Of a DNA stretch of 64,000 nucleotides, positions 41,227 to 50,397 are shown piece after piece. Under the pieces are notes generated by a model. The model ran no database searches, was not told the origin of the DNA, and worked only from the letters and a program-made list of their open reading frames with translations. Source of the DNA: CAWUEZ02 sp963921355 (GTDB lineage: Bacteria; Pseudomonadota; Alphaproteobacteria; Thalassobaculales; Thalassobaculaceae). Both the position numbers and the translations under genes were made by a program. How positions within the stretch are numbered: position 1 is the first letter of the stretch; each line of letters opens with the position of its first letter. The stretch spans positions 1,736,001-1,800,000 of the forward strand of contig OZ001190.1 of assembly GCA_963921355.3 (NCBI GenBank), in the 5' to 3' direction.

Positions 41227-43416
41227 ATGGCAACCTTTGTATTTTCAACGATCACAGTAGCGGAAGCCGCGGCGCTCACCACGTCGGACACGCTGTTGAT
41301 CGACACTGGGTCCGCGACCGATACGGTGGTCGTACAGGGATCGAGCAGCACGACGCTGACCATTGGCTCGACCTCGGTTACCTTGCCGTTCGCGTCCAAT
41401 ACGCTGACGACCAGCCAGATTCAGTATGTCGACAACTCGACGCTGGTATTCGGCGACAACTCGACCGCGACGATCGGCGACGGCCTTGCCAACTCGACGA
41501 CCGCGTCGTCGGCCGGCAGCCAGGTCTACGGTTTCACCGGTTCCGACACCTTCACGGGCGGTTCCTCGTCCGACCTGCTGTACGGCAACCAGGGCATCGA
41601 TACGTTCACGCTTATCCAGGGCGGCGCTGACACGGCCTTCGGTGGTCAGGGCAGCGACACCATCACCCACGGTTCGGGTGCTGCGCTCCTTTACGGTAAC
41701 AACGCCGGCGACCAGATCAGCGCAGGCGGTGGTGCCGACAGCATCTATGGCGGCCAGGGCGACGACTCCCTGTCCGGCGGCGGCGGCAAAGACCTGATCC
41801 ATGGTAATGCCGGTGCTGACCTGCTGTTCGGTGGTGGCGGCAACGACACGATCTTCGGCGGTCAGGCGGCCGACACCGTCAACGGCGGTGGCTCGGGCAA
41901 CGACCTGATCTACGGTAACCAGGGTGCGGACTCGATCGTCGGCCTGTCCGGTTCGAACACCGTCTTCGGTGGTCAGGGCAACGACACGATCAGCGCCACG
42001 TCCGGTACCCAGCTGTTCTACGGTAACAACGGTGACGACAACATCACCGGTGGTACCAGCGCTGACACGATCTTCGGTGGCGGCAGCGCCGACACCATCA
42101 TCGGCGGCAGCGGCGGTGACCTGCTCTACGGCAACCAGGCCGCTGACTCGCTCAGCGGTGGTGGCGGCAACGACACCATCTTCGGTGGCCAGGGCAATGA
42201 CGTGATCGCCGACCAGTCCGGTGTCGACATCCTGTACGGTAACTTCGGCAATGACGGCATCACCGACACGGGCATCCAGTCCAGCTCGATCTACGGTGGC
42301 CAGGGCAATGATACGATCACGGTGAACCTCGGCTCCTCCGACAGCGTTGTCGGTGGCGAGGGCAACGACTCGATCGTTCTTGTCACGGCATCGAACATCG
42401 GTGTCTCGGGCAGCTACATCGGTGGCAACGGTACCGACACGATCACCTTCACCTCGACCATCAACCTGTCGAGCGCCACGCTCGATGGAATTGAGACCCT
42501 CGCCTTTACGGGCGCCAGCGCCGATCTGACGCTGACCGGCGCTCAGTTCACCAACCTGACGGCCGTCGACGGCAACGCTCAGGCCGGTGGCGCGACTGCG
42601 GCCCTGGTGTTCCAGGGTGGTGGCTCGGTCGATCTGACCTCGACGAGCATCAGCGGTGTCGATGAATTCCGTCTGGCCAGCGCCGGAACGCTGACGGCAA
42701 CCTCGGATGCCGACCTGCTGTTCGGTAGTAACCAGGCTGACCAGATCGTGGGTGGCGGTGGTGCTGACACGATCTTCGGTGAAGAAGGCGGCGCCGGTAG
42801 CGGCAGCGACACCCTCTTGGGTGGTAGCGGCTCCGACTCGCTGATCGGTGGTGCGTCGGGTGACCTGCTGAACGGTAACGACGGCGCCGACACGATCTAC
42901 GGCGGCTCCGGTGGTGGTGCCGATACGATCATCGGCGGCTCCGGCTCCGACGTCATCAACTTCGCCAGCGCTGGCGGTGGCGCGACGATGATCGTCAACG
43001 GTGGTGCGGATACCGACACCTACGTGTTCGCACAGTCGGCCTACAGCATCTTCTCGGCCGGTGTCTCGGCCACGGATGCGACGCAGGTTGTGATATCCTT
43101 CGGTAACGGTACCGGTGACATCCTCGACTTCACCTCGCTGCTCGCCGTTAACGGTGCGACCAACGCCTCGGTCAGCATGATCTCGGCCGTCGTGTCCGGT
43201 ATCCCGAACAGTGACGCGTTCATCTCGAACTTCTTCACCCTGATGACGCTGCAGTCGGCGAACACGGCCGTCTTCCACTTCGATACGGCGACCGATGTCC
43301 TCTACGTCGGCTTCGGTTCGCTAGCTGAAGGCATCATGGCCATCAAGCTGACGGGTGTTGACGGTGTCAGCGCGGCGGGCCTGTCGGGTCAGCTGAAGAT
43401 CGACTCTCTCGGCTAA
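41227..43416 (+). CDS. Large RTX-repeat surface (S-layer-like) protein
   Basis: A 729-residue acidic protein. From residue 100 to 400 and 490 to 570 it consists of glycine/aspartate repeats in an 18-residue rhythm, alternating YGNQGxD-type and GGQGNDTI-type units, which form Ca2+-binding beta rolls. I find no Cys or Trp, one Arg (in DEFRLAS) and three Lys. It lacks a Sec signal peptide; the last 150 residues should hold the type I secretion signal. Codon use is narrow (GGT/GGC, GAC, ACG), as in strongly expressed genes. Type I secretion genes are at 55.1-58.2 kb and two TPR-glycosyltransferases follow directly. It is most like an RsaA-type S-layer protein or an RTX adhesin. AGGAG precedes the start; an intrinsic terminator follows. 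Confidence 0.85.
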   Translation: MATFVFSTITVAEAAALTTSDTLLIDTGSATDTVVVQGSSSTTLTIGSTSVTLPFASNTLTTSQIQYVDNSTLVFGDNSTATIGDGLANSTTASSAGSQVYGFTGSDTFTGGSSSDLLYGNQGIDTFTLIQGGADTAFGGQGSDTITHGSGAALLYGNNAGDQISAGGGADSIYGGQGDDSLSGGGGKDLIHGNAGADLLFGGGGNDTIFGGQAADTVNGGGSGNDLIYGNQGADSIVGLSGSNTVFGGQGNDTISATSGTQLFYGNNGDDNITGGTSADTIFGGGSADTIIGGSGGDLLYGNQAADSLSGGGGNDTIFGGQGNDVIADQSGVDILYGNFGNDGITDTGIQSSSIYGGQGNDTITVNLGSSDSVVGGEGNDSIVLVTASNIGVSGSYIGGNGTDTITFTSTINLSSATLDGIETLAFTGASADLTLTGAQFTNLTAVDGNAQAGGATAALVFQGGGSVDLTSTSISGVDEFRLASAGTLTATSDADLLFGSNQADQIVGGGGADTIFGEEGGAGSGSDTLLGGSGSDSLIGGASGDLLNGNDGADTIYGGSGGGADTIIGGSGSDVINFASAGGGATMIVNGGADTDTYVFAQSAYSIFSAGVSATDATQVVISFGNGTGDILDFTSLLAVNGATNASVSMISAVVSGIPNSDAFISNFFTLMTLQSANTAVFHFDTATDVLYVGFGSLAEGIMAIKLTGVDGVSAAGLSGQLKIDSLG

Positions 43417-43462
43417 TCAAGAGGCCGAGCCGGTTTAACCAGCCGGTTGAAAACACCTCACG

Positions 43463-43491
43463 GGGCAGGCTAAGGTCTGCCCTGTTTCTTT
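43463..43491 (+). terminator. Intrinsic terminator after the RTX gene
   Basis: GGGCAG (43463-43468) pairs with CTGCCC (43477-43482) across an 8-base loop and is followed by TGTTTCTTT. It lies 47 bases after the RTX stop and 14 bases before the next ATG, so it would separate the high-level RTX message from the glycosyltransferase genes. Confidence 0.65.
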
Positions 43492-43504
43492 GGTGGTTCC
43501 AGGA

Positions 43505-46252
43505 ATGCTCGCACAACAGATTGACGACCTTATCGCGATCAATGCGGTCGGAACCGCACTGGAAGCCCTGAAGACCAGTGCTGAGGAAATCAGTCTCGCG
43601 GATGCGCTGCGGCTGGAGTTCAAGGCCAAACTGAACAACGGCTCCTATGCTGACGCCGACACGCTCAGTCAAAGGGCGGTGCGGTTATCCCCCGACAATC
43701 CGGAAGTTCATCGACTGACCGGCTTCATGCGAATTGTCCGGCCTGAAAGCGGAAATGCGCGAAACTCGTTCAAGCGCGCCGTCATCCTCAATCCGGATGC
43801 CGCCGCAAGCCTGAGCGCGATGTCGAGCGCATGCCGACATCTCGGACGGCTGGACGAATCACTCGCCTTCGGCAATCGCGCGCTGATGGCCGATCCGGCT
43901 CACCCGGACCCCTACTCGGCGATCGTGGCGACCCGCATCCGAAACGGCGAAACCCAGGACCAGGATCAGAACGTCGTCCGGGCAATTCTCCTGAAGCCGT
44001 TTGCACGGAACCTCTATGCTCTTGCCAGTCATCTCGGCAGCCAGAACCAGACCATCGACCCGAAATTGCGCGAGCGCCTGCTGATTCTCGATCGCGGCGA
44101 TCTGGAAAACCAGTTGCTGGTCAATCTGAGCCGAGCCGGCGAGGATGACGGACCCCGCGGTGTCACCGCCGGGAAGCGCGTGGCCATCCTGGATCCTGCG
44201 AACCTGGGCGCGTACACGCTCTTGAAGGCCAAAGAGCACTGGGCCGAGTATTTCGCCGATCCAATCATGCTGCTTCGGATCATGACCGTGGCGGGTTCGC
44301 CGCCGAAGCCCTTGTATCTGCGTGCCACCCGCCAGTTGAACGACGTCGGACGTCAGCGTGACGCGATTGCCGCGATCAAGCATTTCCGTGCGCGCCACGA
44401 TCCGGATGACGCCGACCTGCTTTTCAACCTGTCAGTGGCCTATCGTTCCCTGAAGGAGTATCCGGAGGCGGAGCGCATCGCGCGCAAGTTGGTGAACGGC
44501 GCCCCCGATCGTAAGCATGGTTGGCTCCTGCTTTCCAACCTCCTGATCGACCAGAATCAGAAAGACAAGGCACTCAGGATCATCAAGCGGGCTGTGACCC
44601 GCGTTACCGACGATGCCGCGCTCTGGTTCACCTATGGCAACCTCGCGCTTCGCGACGAGAACTACCCGATGGCGGTCAAGGCTTTGCGTAAAACCGTCTA
44701 TTGGCAGCCGACCTGGCAGGCCGGGTACTCGGCCCTGGCGCGAGCATATGAAGGCCTGGGCCGGGACGGAAAAGCCGCGAAATTCATCGAGTACGGGCTG
44801 AGACTTTCAGAGAACACCTTCGAGTCCATTTCAGCGAGCGCGGAATTGCTGATCTCCGCCGGAAAGTGGAAAGAGGGCCTCATCCGCGCGAAGCAGGCAT
44901 ATATCATTGATCCCACGCGACCGGAATCCAATGACAACCTGACCAATGGGTTTCTTCACAGCGACGATGTGGAGGCCGCCCATGGGATCGCGAAGCGTTT
45001 CGTCCTGCAACACCCGAAATCGGCGATATCGCAAGCGATCTACTCGGTCACTCTCGCGCGAAACGGCCAGCCCCTGGCAGCGCTCAAGCATATCAAGGCA
45101 CAGCTCACAGAATGGCCGGCGTCCACTCGCCTGATGAAGGCCTATAACATCATCACCGTGCTTTCCGGCGACCCGGAGAAACAGAGACCTTTCATCAGGA
45201 GCATTGCCTACCTGCAGAAAGTCTCCGGATCATTCACCGCCTACGGAATGGCGGAGCTTCACCATCAGAACTGGGGTCTCGGATTCGACTTCTACGATTC
45301 CGGTCTCGACCAGAAACGCCGCGGGCGAGGCCCGCGACGGATTTTCGAGGCGTCCCGATGGCACGGAGAGGATCTGACCGGCAAGACCATTCTCGTCCAT
45401 ACCGAACAGGGTGTCGGCGACGAGCTTATGTTCGGGACGCTCATTCCTGACCTGGTGAAGATCGCAGATAAGGTCATCATCGAAGTTACCCCACGACTGG
45501 TTCCTCTCTTTGCGCGGTCATTTCCGTCATGCGAAGTCATTTCGTGGAAGGACCGAAAAGAAACGCGAAACAGAACCGACTTCGACTATTTCACACCGGT
45601 CGGCAGCATTGGTCGCTTTACCCGGCGAGAAACCAAGCTGTTCGGGCGCCAGCGGCCCTATCTGGAGCCTGATATCGAGAAAGCCCGTGCGCTCCGCCAC
45701 AAGTATACGGATGGAGATCCCTCGGTCTTCGTTGTCGGACTCGGTTGGCAGGGAGGCTCGGTTGCGGTCCGAAGCAAGCGCCGATCTGTTGGTCTCGACT
45801 ATCTGGCGCCGGCGCTCGACGGTATGGACTGTCGAATCGTCTCGGTCCAGTACGGTGATGTCGAAGGTCAAATTGCCCAAGCCAACAAGGATTATGGTAC
45901 CGGAATAGTCTTCGACCCGGCTGTAGATCCGCTGAAAGACCTGGAAGCATCGGCAGCCCAGATTGCCGCTTGCGACCTGATCATCTCGGCAACCAATGCC
46001 GGGGTTCATACCGCCGGCGCCCTCGGCGTCCCCTGTTGGACCATGGTTCCGATCGAGGCCGACTGGCGATGGACATGGCCTCGGAGCGATGTGGTGTGGT
46101 ATCCCGGGATGCGGTTGTATCGCCAGACGAAGTTCTTCGACTGGGACGATCCCGTAAACCGCATCAGGTCGGATCTGACCGACTACTTTGCTGCAGACCC
46201 GCACGTCCGGTCACTGAGAGCTGTTCCGGAGCCGAGTTGGAACTGGTCATAG
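43505..46252 (+). CDS. TPR-repeat protein with C-terminal glycosyltransferase domain
   Basis: 915 residues. About 500 N-terminal residues are helical TPR-like repeats (for example VRLSPDNPEVHRLTG, FNLSVAYRSLKEYPEAERIA). The C-terminal 320 residues hold a GT-B domain: ILVHTEQGVGDELMFGTLIPDL, VGLGWQGGS, then DLEASAAQIAACDLIISATNAGVHTAGALG, in the manner of GT9/GT41-like enzymes with TPR platforms. This layout is known for protein O-glycosyltransferases and for TPR proteins beside flagellins or surface proteins. Sitting right after the RTX gene, it may glycosylate that protein in the cytoplasm. ATG 43505 is the first within the folded part; no good ribosome binding site is seen. Confidence 0.82.
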   Translation: MLAQQIDDLIAINAVGTALEALKTSAEEISLADALRLEFKAKLNNGSYADADTLSQRAVRLSPDNPEVHRLTGFMRIVRPESGNARNSFKRAVILNPDAAASLSAMSSACRHLGRLDESLAFGNRALMADPAHPDPYSAIVATRIRNGETQDQDQNVVRAILLKPFARNLYALASHLGSQNQTIDPKLRERLLILDRGDLENQLLVNLSRAGEDDGPRGVTAGKRVAILDPANLGAYTLLKAKEHWAEYFADPIMLLRIMTVAGSPPKPLYLRATRQLNDVGRQRDAIAAIKHFRARHDPDDADLLFNLSVAYRSLKEYPEAERIARKLVNGAPDRKHGWLLLSNLLIDQNQKDKALRIIKRAVTRVTDDAALWFTYGNLALRDENYPMAVKALRKTVYWQPTWQAGYSALARAYEGLGRDGKAAKFIEYGLRLSENTFESISASAELLISAGKWKEGLIRAKQAYIIDPTRPESNDNLTNGFLHSDDVEAAHGIAKRFVLQHPKSAISQAIYSVTLARNGQPLAALKHIKAQLTEWPASTRLMKAYNIITVLSGDPEKQRPFIRSIAYLQKVSGSFTAYGMAELHHQNWGLGFDFYDSGLDQKRRGRGPRRIFEASRWHGEDLTGKTILVHTEQGVGDELMFGTLIPDLVKIADKVIIEVTPRLVPLFARSFPSCEVISWKDRKETRNRTDFDYFTPVGSIGRFTRRETKLFGRQRPYLEPDIEKARALRHKYTDGDPSVFVVGLGWQGGSVAVRSKRRSVGLDYLAPALDGMDCRIVSVQYGDVEGQIAQANKDYGTGIVFDPAVDPLKDLEASAAQIAACDLIISATNAGVHTAGALGVPCWTMVPIEADWRWTWPRSDVVWYPGMRLYRQTKFFDWDDPVNRIRSDLTDYFAADPHVRSLRAVPEPSWNWS

Positions 46253-46268
46253 ATGTTCGGAGTGTTCG

Positions 46269-46817
46269 ATGAACTTAGCCTTCAACAAAGTCACCGAGGT
46301 CGCACGGGATGGCGCGCATGCCCATGTCCAGTTCCTGTCCGAGGACGGACAGGAGCACGTTCTGGTGGTGCCGCTTGAGACACTCTGGGTCCTAGGCACT
46401 GAACTGCGTCAAGCGTCGATCCGGCTCGTCGCGCCAATCTCCGCTTACACCGACGCCGAACCGGGCGCTGTCCTGGAGGGCGAGGGACCACCAGACCCAA
46501 GTCCGGAGATCCCCGAAGCGGAACCCGAAGACCAGCAAGTCAAAGATGGCTTTGGCGCCGTCGAGCAGTCGTGGGAACTTTGTGACGTTCTCAACGCTGG
46601 GCAGAAGCCGGAAGACAGCGACCCGCTGCGGATCTTCAATGAGCGTATCCGCCATCACTGGTTGGTCGACGCTACCGCAGACAACGTCCAAACCCTGCGG
46701 GATGAGTCCTATTTCACCCTAAGAAACGGATTTGTCGTCCGGTTCAGAGCCGAACAAGGGGATTGGATTCCGGACCGACCAGAACGGGATGGCGATGGAT
46801 CAGACGAAACAGAGTGA
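46269..46817 (+). CDS. Hypothetical acidic protein
   Basis: 182 residues, not recognised. The N-terminal 60 residues (FNKVTEVARDGAHAHVQFLS, LVVPLETLWVLGTELRQASI) look like a small beta-rich domain. It is followed by an acidic Pro/Glu linker (PPDPSPEIPEAEPED) and a C-terminal part ending in an acidic tail. Start ATG 46269 follows GGAG. It is 16 bases downstream of one TPR-glycosyltransferase and overlaps the start of the other by about 29 bases, so all three are co-transcribed. It may be an adaptor for the glycosyltransferases; this is inference only. Confidence 0.65.
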   Translation: MNLAFNKVTEVARDGAHAHVQFLSEDGQEHVLVVPLETLWVLGTELRQASIRLVAPISAYTDAEPGAVLEGEGPPDPSPEIPEAEPEDQQVKDGFGAVEQSWELCDVLNAGQKPEDSDPLRIFNERIRHHWLVDATADNVQTLRDESYFTLRNGFVVRFRAEQGDWIPDRPERDGDGSDETE

Positions 46818-48483
46818 CCTCAGAGAGCGTGTCACTCGAGCCATCGATGAAGCGGTCCTCCTGCAGTCCAGGGGCGAGACCGACCGACCGCGACTCTTGT
46901 ACAAGGGGGCACTCGCCCACGATCCCCTGAACGCGATCGCGCTCTGCAATCTTGCGGTGCTGTTGAAGGGGCAGCGCGAGTTCTCCGATGCTGTCGTCGC
47001 GACCAAGAAGGCGGCGATCGTCAAGCCGGCGACGCCGGCCGCGTACAACAACCTCGGAAACTCCACGCGCGAACTGAACGAGGCAGAAAAGTCCGTCAAG
47101 TACGGCCGCTACTGTAACGTTCTTGCTGCCCTGTATCCGGACAATCACAACAATTGTGCGCTCTCCTACACCCACATTCAGAAGTACGAAGAAGCGCTCC
47201 TTGAATGTAAGAAGGCCCTTACACTAAACCCGGCGTTTCCAGATGCGTGGTTGAATTACTCGAACTCCCTTGTTCTCAGCCGCCAAGGTAAGAACTCAGC
47301 AAAGTATTACCGCAAGGCGACGCTGCTTCGTCCACGACACCACACGACACTGAGTAGCTTCGGCGTCGCACTCGCGGCAATGGGGTATATGACCGAGGCG
47401 ACCACGCTTCAGGAACAGACACTGGGGCTCAATAAAGAGCATGAGAATGCCCAGTTTAACCTTGCGCTTTATTATCTCGGGATGGGCCGATTCAAAGAGG
47501 GCTTCACCTGGTACGAGACAGGAATTGGCGGGCAGCATGCCAACAACAAACGCGGAAATCACCGCCGCGTGGGACAGCCGCGGTGGAAGGGCGAACCGTT
47601 AACCGGAAAGACACTCGTCGTCACCGCGGAGCAGGGGATCGGAGACGAGATTATGTTCGCCTCCGTGTTGACCGAGGTCGCGCGAACCGCAAAGAAAGTC
47701 TATTACGAAGTGACGCCGAGGCTTTATGAGCTGATGACTCGAAGTCTCCCGAATGTCCATGTATTTAAGTATAATCCAGACGATCCGAATCCGATACTCC
47801 GAGATCAGTCGATTGACTATTCTCTTCCTCTTGGATCGATTCCCAAATATTTTCGACAGGCTTTGTATGCCTTCGGGCGACAGCGTCCCTACTTGGAGCC
47901 GAATATCCATCTCGCCCGCTATTTCAGAGCGAAGTACGAGAAGAAGTTCGGGAAAAAGCTCTTTATCGGAATCAACTGGAAAGGTGGCAGCGGACTGCTA
48001 CGCAGTGCCGGACGCTCGACGAGCCTTCAGCGGTTTGCCCCGATCATCAACATGCCCGGTGTCCAGGCTGTTTCGATCCAATATGGCGACGTAAAGGGGA
48101 CGATTGAGCATTTCAACTCGATCAACCAGGGGCAGATCCACTGGGATCCCGAAGTCGACCCGTTGACGTCCATCGAGGCGTCAGCGGCGCAGATCGCCTC
48201 CCTGGATATCGTGATCTCGGTAACCAACGCCGCCGTCCACTGCGCCGGGGCAATGGGGGTTCCTTGCTGGATCCTGGTTCCGCGGATCAGCGACTGGCGA
48301 TGGACATGGGGGCGTGAGGACGTGATCTGGTATCCCGGAATGCGCTGCTTTCGCCAGAAGGTGGTCGGCGACTGGTCCCATCCGTTCGGCCAAGTGATCC
48401 AGGAGCTGGAGACCTACCTCGCCACGGGTAATGGTCTGCGTGCGTCCCCGGCGCCGGACATGGACTGGAGCGGCGACCTTTAG
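46789..48483 (+). CDS. Second TPR-repeat glycosyltransferase
   Basis: 564 residues, with about 220 residues of TPR-like repeats (AIALCNLAVLLKGQREFSDA, AAYNNLGNSTRELNEAE) followed by the same C-terminal domain as the 43505-46252 gene: LVVTAEQGIGDEIMFASVL, IGINWKGGSG, then SIEASAAQIASLDIVISVTNAAVH and WRWTWGREDVIWYPGMR. The two C-terminal domains can be read as paralogues. ATG 46789 or 46795 starts inside the previous gene's end. It is the last gene before a 173-base gap. Acceptor and donor are unknown; the neighbouring CDP-sugar genes could make the donor. Confidence 0.82.
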   Translation: MAMDQTKQSDLRERVTRAIDEAVLLQSRGETDRPRLLYKGALAHDPLNAIALCNLAVLLKGQREFSDAVVATKKAAIVKPATPAAYNNLGNSTRELNEAEKSVKYGRYCNVLAALYPDNHNNCALSYTHIQKYEEALLECKKALTLNPAFPDAWLNYSNSLVLSRQGKNSAKYYRKATLLRPRHHTTLSSFGVALAAMGYMTEATTLQEQTLGLNKEHENAQFNLALYYLGMGRFKEGFTWYETGIGGQHANNKRGNHRRVGQPRWKGEPLTGKTLVVTAEQGIGDEIMFASVLTEVARTAKKVYYEVTPRLYELMTRSLPNVHVFKYNPDDPNPILRDQSIDYSLPLGSIPKYFRQALYAFGRQRPYLEPNIHLARYFRAKYEKKFGKKLFIGINWKGGSGLLRSAGRSTSLQRFAPIINMPGVQAVSIQYGDVKGTIEHFNSINQGQIHWDPEVDPLTSIEASAAQIASLDIVISVTNAAVHCAGAMGVPCWILVPRISDWRWTWGREDVIWYPGMRCFRQKVVGDWSHPFGQVIQELETYLATGNGLRASPAPDMDWSGDL

Positions 48484-48577
48484 ACCTTGATTGCCTGTCC
48501 GATTTCACGTACGCCCGCCGTCGAAGAGTGTTCGGGTATCACCTTTGAGGATTCCCCCCTCTCCTAGAGACCGCGTT

Positions 48578-48595
48578 GAGGCCGGCTTTGGCCTC
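48578..48595. other. 6-bp hairpin upstream of cytidylyltransferase gene
   Basis: GAGGCC and GGCCTC flank a 6-base loop (GGCTTT), in the 173-base gap before the glucose-1-phosphate cytidylyltransferase gene. There is no T tract, so terminator function is doubtful. Confidence 0.35.
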
Positions 48596-48656
48596 GCCGA
48601 CGTGGCTCCTTTCCACGCGATGGACCGGATGGGACCAAGGCATTGGGATGTGTGCG

Positions 48657-49463
48657 ATGACAGCTATGAATGACATGTCCGTCATGATCCTGTGCGGAGG
48701 CCTTGGGACCCGGCTGCGTGAAGAGACGGAGTTCAAGCCGAAGCCGATGGTCGAGGTCGGCGGCCGCCCGATCCTCTGGCACATCATGAAGATCTACTCG
48801 CTCTTTGACGTGCGGAAGTTTGTGCTTTGCCTTGGGTATCGTGGAGAGGTCATTCGCAAGTACTTCACCGATTACTCACTGAATCAGGGGAATTTCAGGG
48901 TCAATCTTCGCTCCAATTCCGTAACGGTTCTGGATCAGGGCGATGTCGAGGATTGGGAAGTCACGTTGATCGAGACCGGGGCGCAGACGATGACCGGCGG
49001 CCGGGTCCTGAGCGCGCTGCCGTACGTGGATGGCGACCGGTTCTTCCTGACCTATGGTGACGGAGTCGCGGACATCAACATTGAGCGGCTGTACGAGTTT
49101 CATGTCGGCCATGGGGTGGGGGCGACCATAACCGGTGTGCACCCGTCGTCGAGATTTGGCGAAATCGACGAACATGATGACCTCGTCGTCGGTTTTCGCG
49201 AGAAACCGCAGACCAACGAAGGTTGGATCAATGGCGGGTTCTTCGTTCTGGACAAGGCCGCGCTGCAGCCCTTCACGTTTCGTCCCGACAGCGTCTTTGA
49301 GAACGACATCCTGCCCGAGTTGGCCAAGCGCCAGACTCTGGCGGTGTACAAACACCCAGGGTTCTGGCAGTGCATGGACACCTTCCGGGAGATGCAGCTC
49401 CTGGATGCAATGTGCCAGAACGGAAATCCGCCTTGGCTTAGTCAAGAGTCGACTGAAGCGTGA
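48657..49463 (+). CDS. rfbF: Glucose-1-phosphate cytidylyltransferase
   Basis: 268 residues, joining CTP and alpha-glucose 1-phosphate to CDP-glucose. It has VMILCGGLGTRLREETEFKPKPMVEVGGRPILWHIMKIY (in fragments: the GGLGTRL nucleotide loop, KPKPMVEV and ILWHIMK), FFLTYGDGVADI for metal binding, GFREKPQ, and WINGGFFV. Length and motifs are the family standard. ATG 48657, 48666 or 48675 are possible; the first gives the usual leader. It starts the CDP-6-deoxyhexose gene set, two genes upstream of CDP-glucose 4,6-dehydratase. Confidence 0.94.
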   Translation: MTAMNDMSVMILCGGLGTRLREETEFKPKPMVEVGGRPILWHIMKIYSLFDVRKFVLCLGYRGEVIRKYFTDYSLNQGNFRVNLRSNSVTVLDQGDVEDWEVTLIETGAQTMTGGRVLSALPYVDGDRFFLTYGDGVADINIERLYEFHVGHGVGATITGVHPSSRFGEIDEHDDLVVGFREKPQTNEGWINGGFFVLDKAALQPFTFRPDSVFENDILPELAKRQTLAVYKHPGFWQCMDTFREMQLLDAMCQNGNPPWLSQESTEA

Positions 49464-49492
49464 GGCCGTAGAGCCGCGGAAGGGCATTTGGA

Positions 49493-50365
49493 ATGATGTT
49501 CAATGTCAGCTACTTCGGGCCGGAGCGTCTCTTCAACCTCCGCCGGGATTTCTTCCTCTTGATCAAGTATGGCCTGGAGTCTTTGGGTCATGAGGTCGTT
49601 CTGTCTGCGTCGAATTTCTCTTCGACACACTTCAATATTATCGTGGGTGGCTATTTTCTGTCTGTAGAACAGATGCAGAAGATCATCAGATCAGGGGCGC
49701 CGTATGCTGTTCTGAATACAGAAATCGTCAAAAATGGCCTGCTGAATTATAAGGCAGAGAAAACAGATCTGATTAACGGCTACCTGCCGCTGATCCGCGG
49801 CGGAAGGTTCTCATGGGATGTGGTTCCGCAGAACATTCCGGAACTGAAGAACGAATACGGTATCGACTCCCATTTTCTCCGGTGGGCTTACCATGAGCGT
49901 CTTGAAGACATCGACCTCTGGGAAAAACCGGATCTGGACTACTACTTTTTCGGCTTCGTCACGGACAGGCGCAAGCGGCTGTTGGACGACCTTCATAAGG
50001 TCGGCCTGGTGGGGACGTCAGACCACTCTTGCCCCTATTTCGTTCGCAACGACCGGATTGCGCGCGCCAAGGTTCAAATCAACATCCGACAGGAATGGCG
50101 GTACGTCCACGTGAACGCGTTTCGGATTGGCTATCTCGCCAACAATCGAACCGCGATCCTGTCCGAACCGGAAGAAGACCCCACGGACTATCTCGCCTAT
50201 GCCCAGGTTGCTGATAAGAGCAACTTCGCCGAAGCGGCGGCCGACCTGGTCTACCAGGACAACTGGAAGAAGCTCCGTGAGGAGAGCTACGAGCGCTACA
50301 AGCAGATCAGTTTCAACACCGTCCTTGAGGAGGTCCTGGATTCGAGCTTTGCCACGGCGGCTTGA
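49493..50365 (+). CDS. Putative glycosyltransferase-like protein of CDP-sugar locus
   Basis: 290 residues, not firmly recognised. It opens MMFNVSYFGPERLFNLRRDF, and later has DYYFFGFVTDRRKRLLDDLHK and ARAKVQINIRQEW with HVNAFRIGYLANNRTAILSEPEEDP. The order of a 'GF..dRR..lL..L' segment, a later region with Arg/Asn, and 'R......a.i.sE' resembles the C-terminal half of CgeB/GT-B-type glycosyltransferases. It lies between rfbF and rfbG, 29 bases after the former. It may transfer the CDP-linked sugar. This is structural inference, not a family match. Confidence 0.6.
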   Translation: MMFNVSYFGPERLFNLRRDFFLLIKYGLESLGHEVVLSASNFSSTHFNIIVGGYFLSVEQMQKIIRSGAPYAVLNTEIVKNGLLNYKAEKTDLINGYLPLIRGGRFSWDVVPQNIPELKNEYGIDSHFLRWAYHERLEDIDLWEKPDLDYYFFGFVTDRRKRLLDDLHKVGLVGTSDHSCPYFVRNDRIARAKVQINIRQEWRYVHVNAFRIGYLANNRTAILSEPEEDPTDYLAYAQVADKSNFAEAAADLVYQDNWKKLREESYERYKQISFNTVLEEVLDSSFATAA

Positions 50366-50397
50366 TCGCGGCCGGGTCGGCGCGGATTTGGTGAGAC

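Noticed and set aside
41500..43000. Repeated DNA units that could suggest a CRISPR or minisatellite
   Set aside because: The units are multiples of three, lie in frame and encode RTX nonapeptides; spacing is not that of a CRISPR array.
41245..43278. Long open frame (677 codons) on the minus strand across the RTX gene
   Set aside because: It is a by-product of the biased codon use and repeats of the real gene; the sense strand has a clear RTX protein with a ribosome binding site and terminator.
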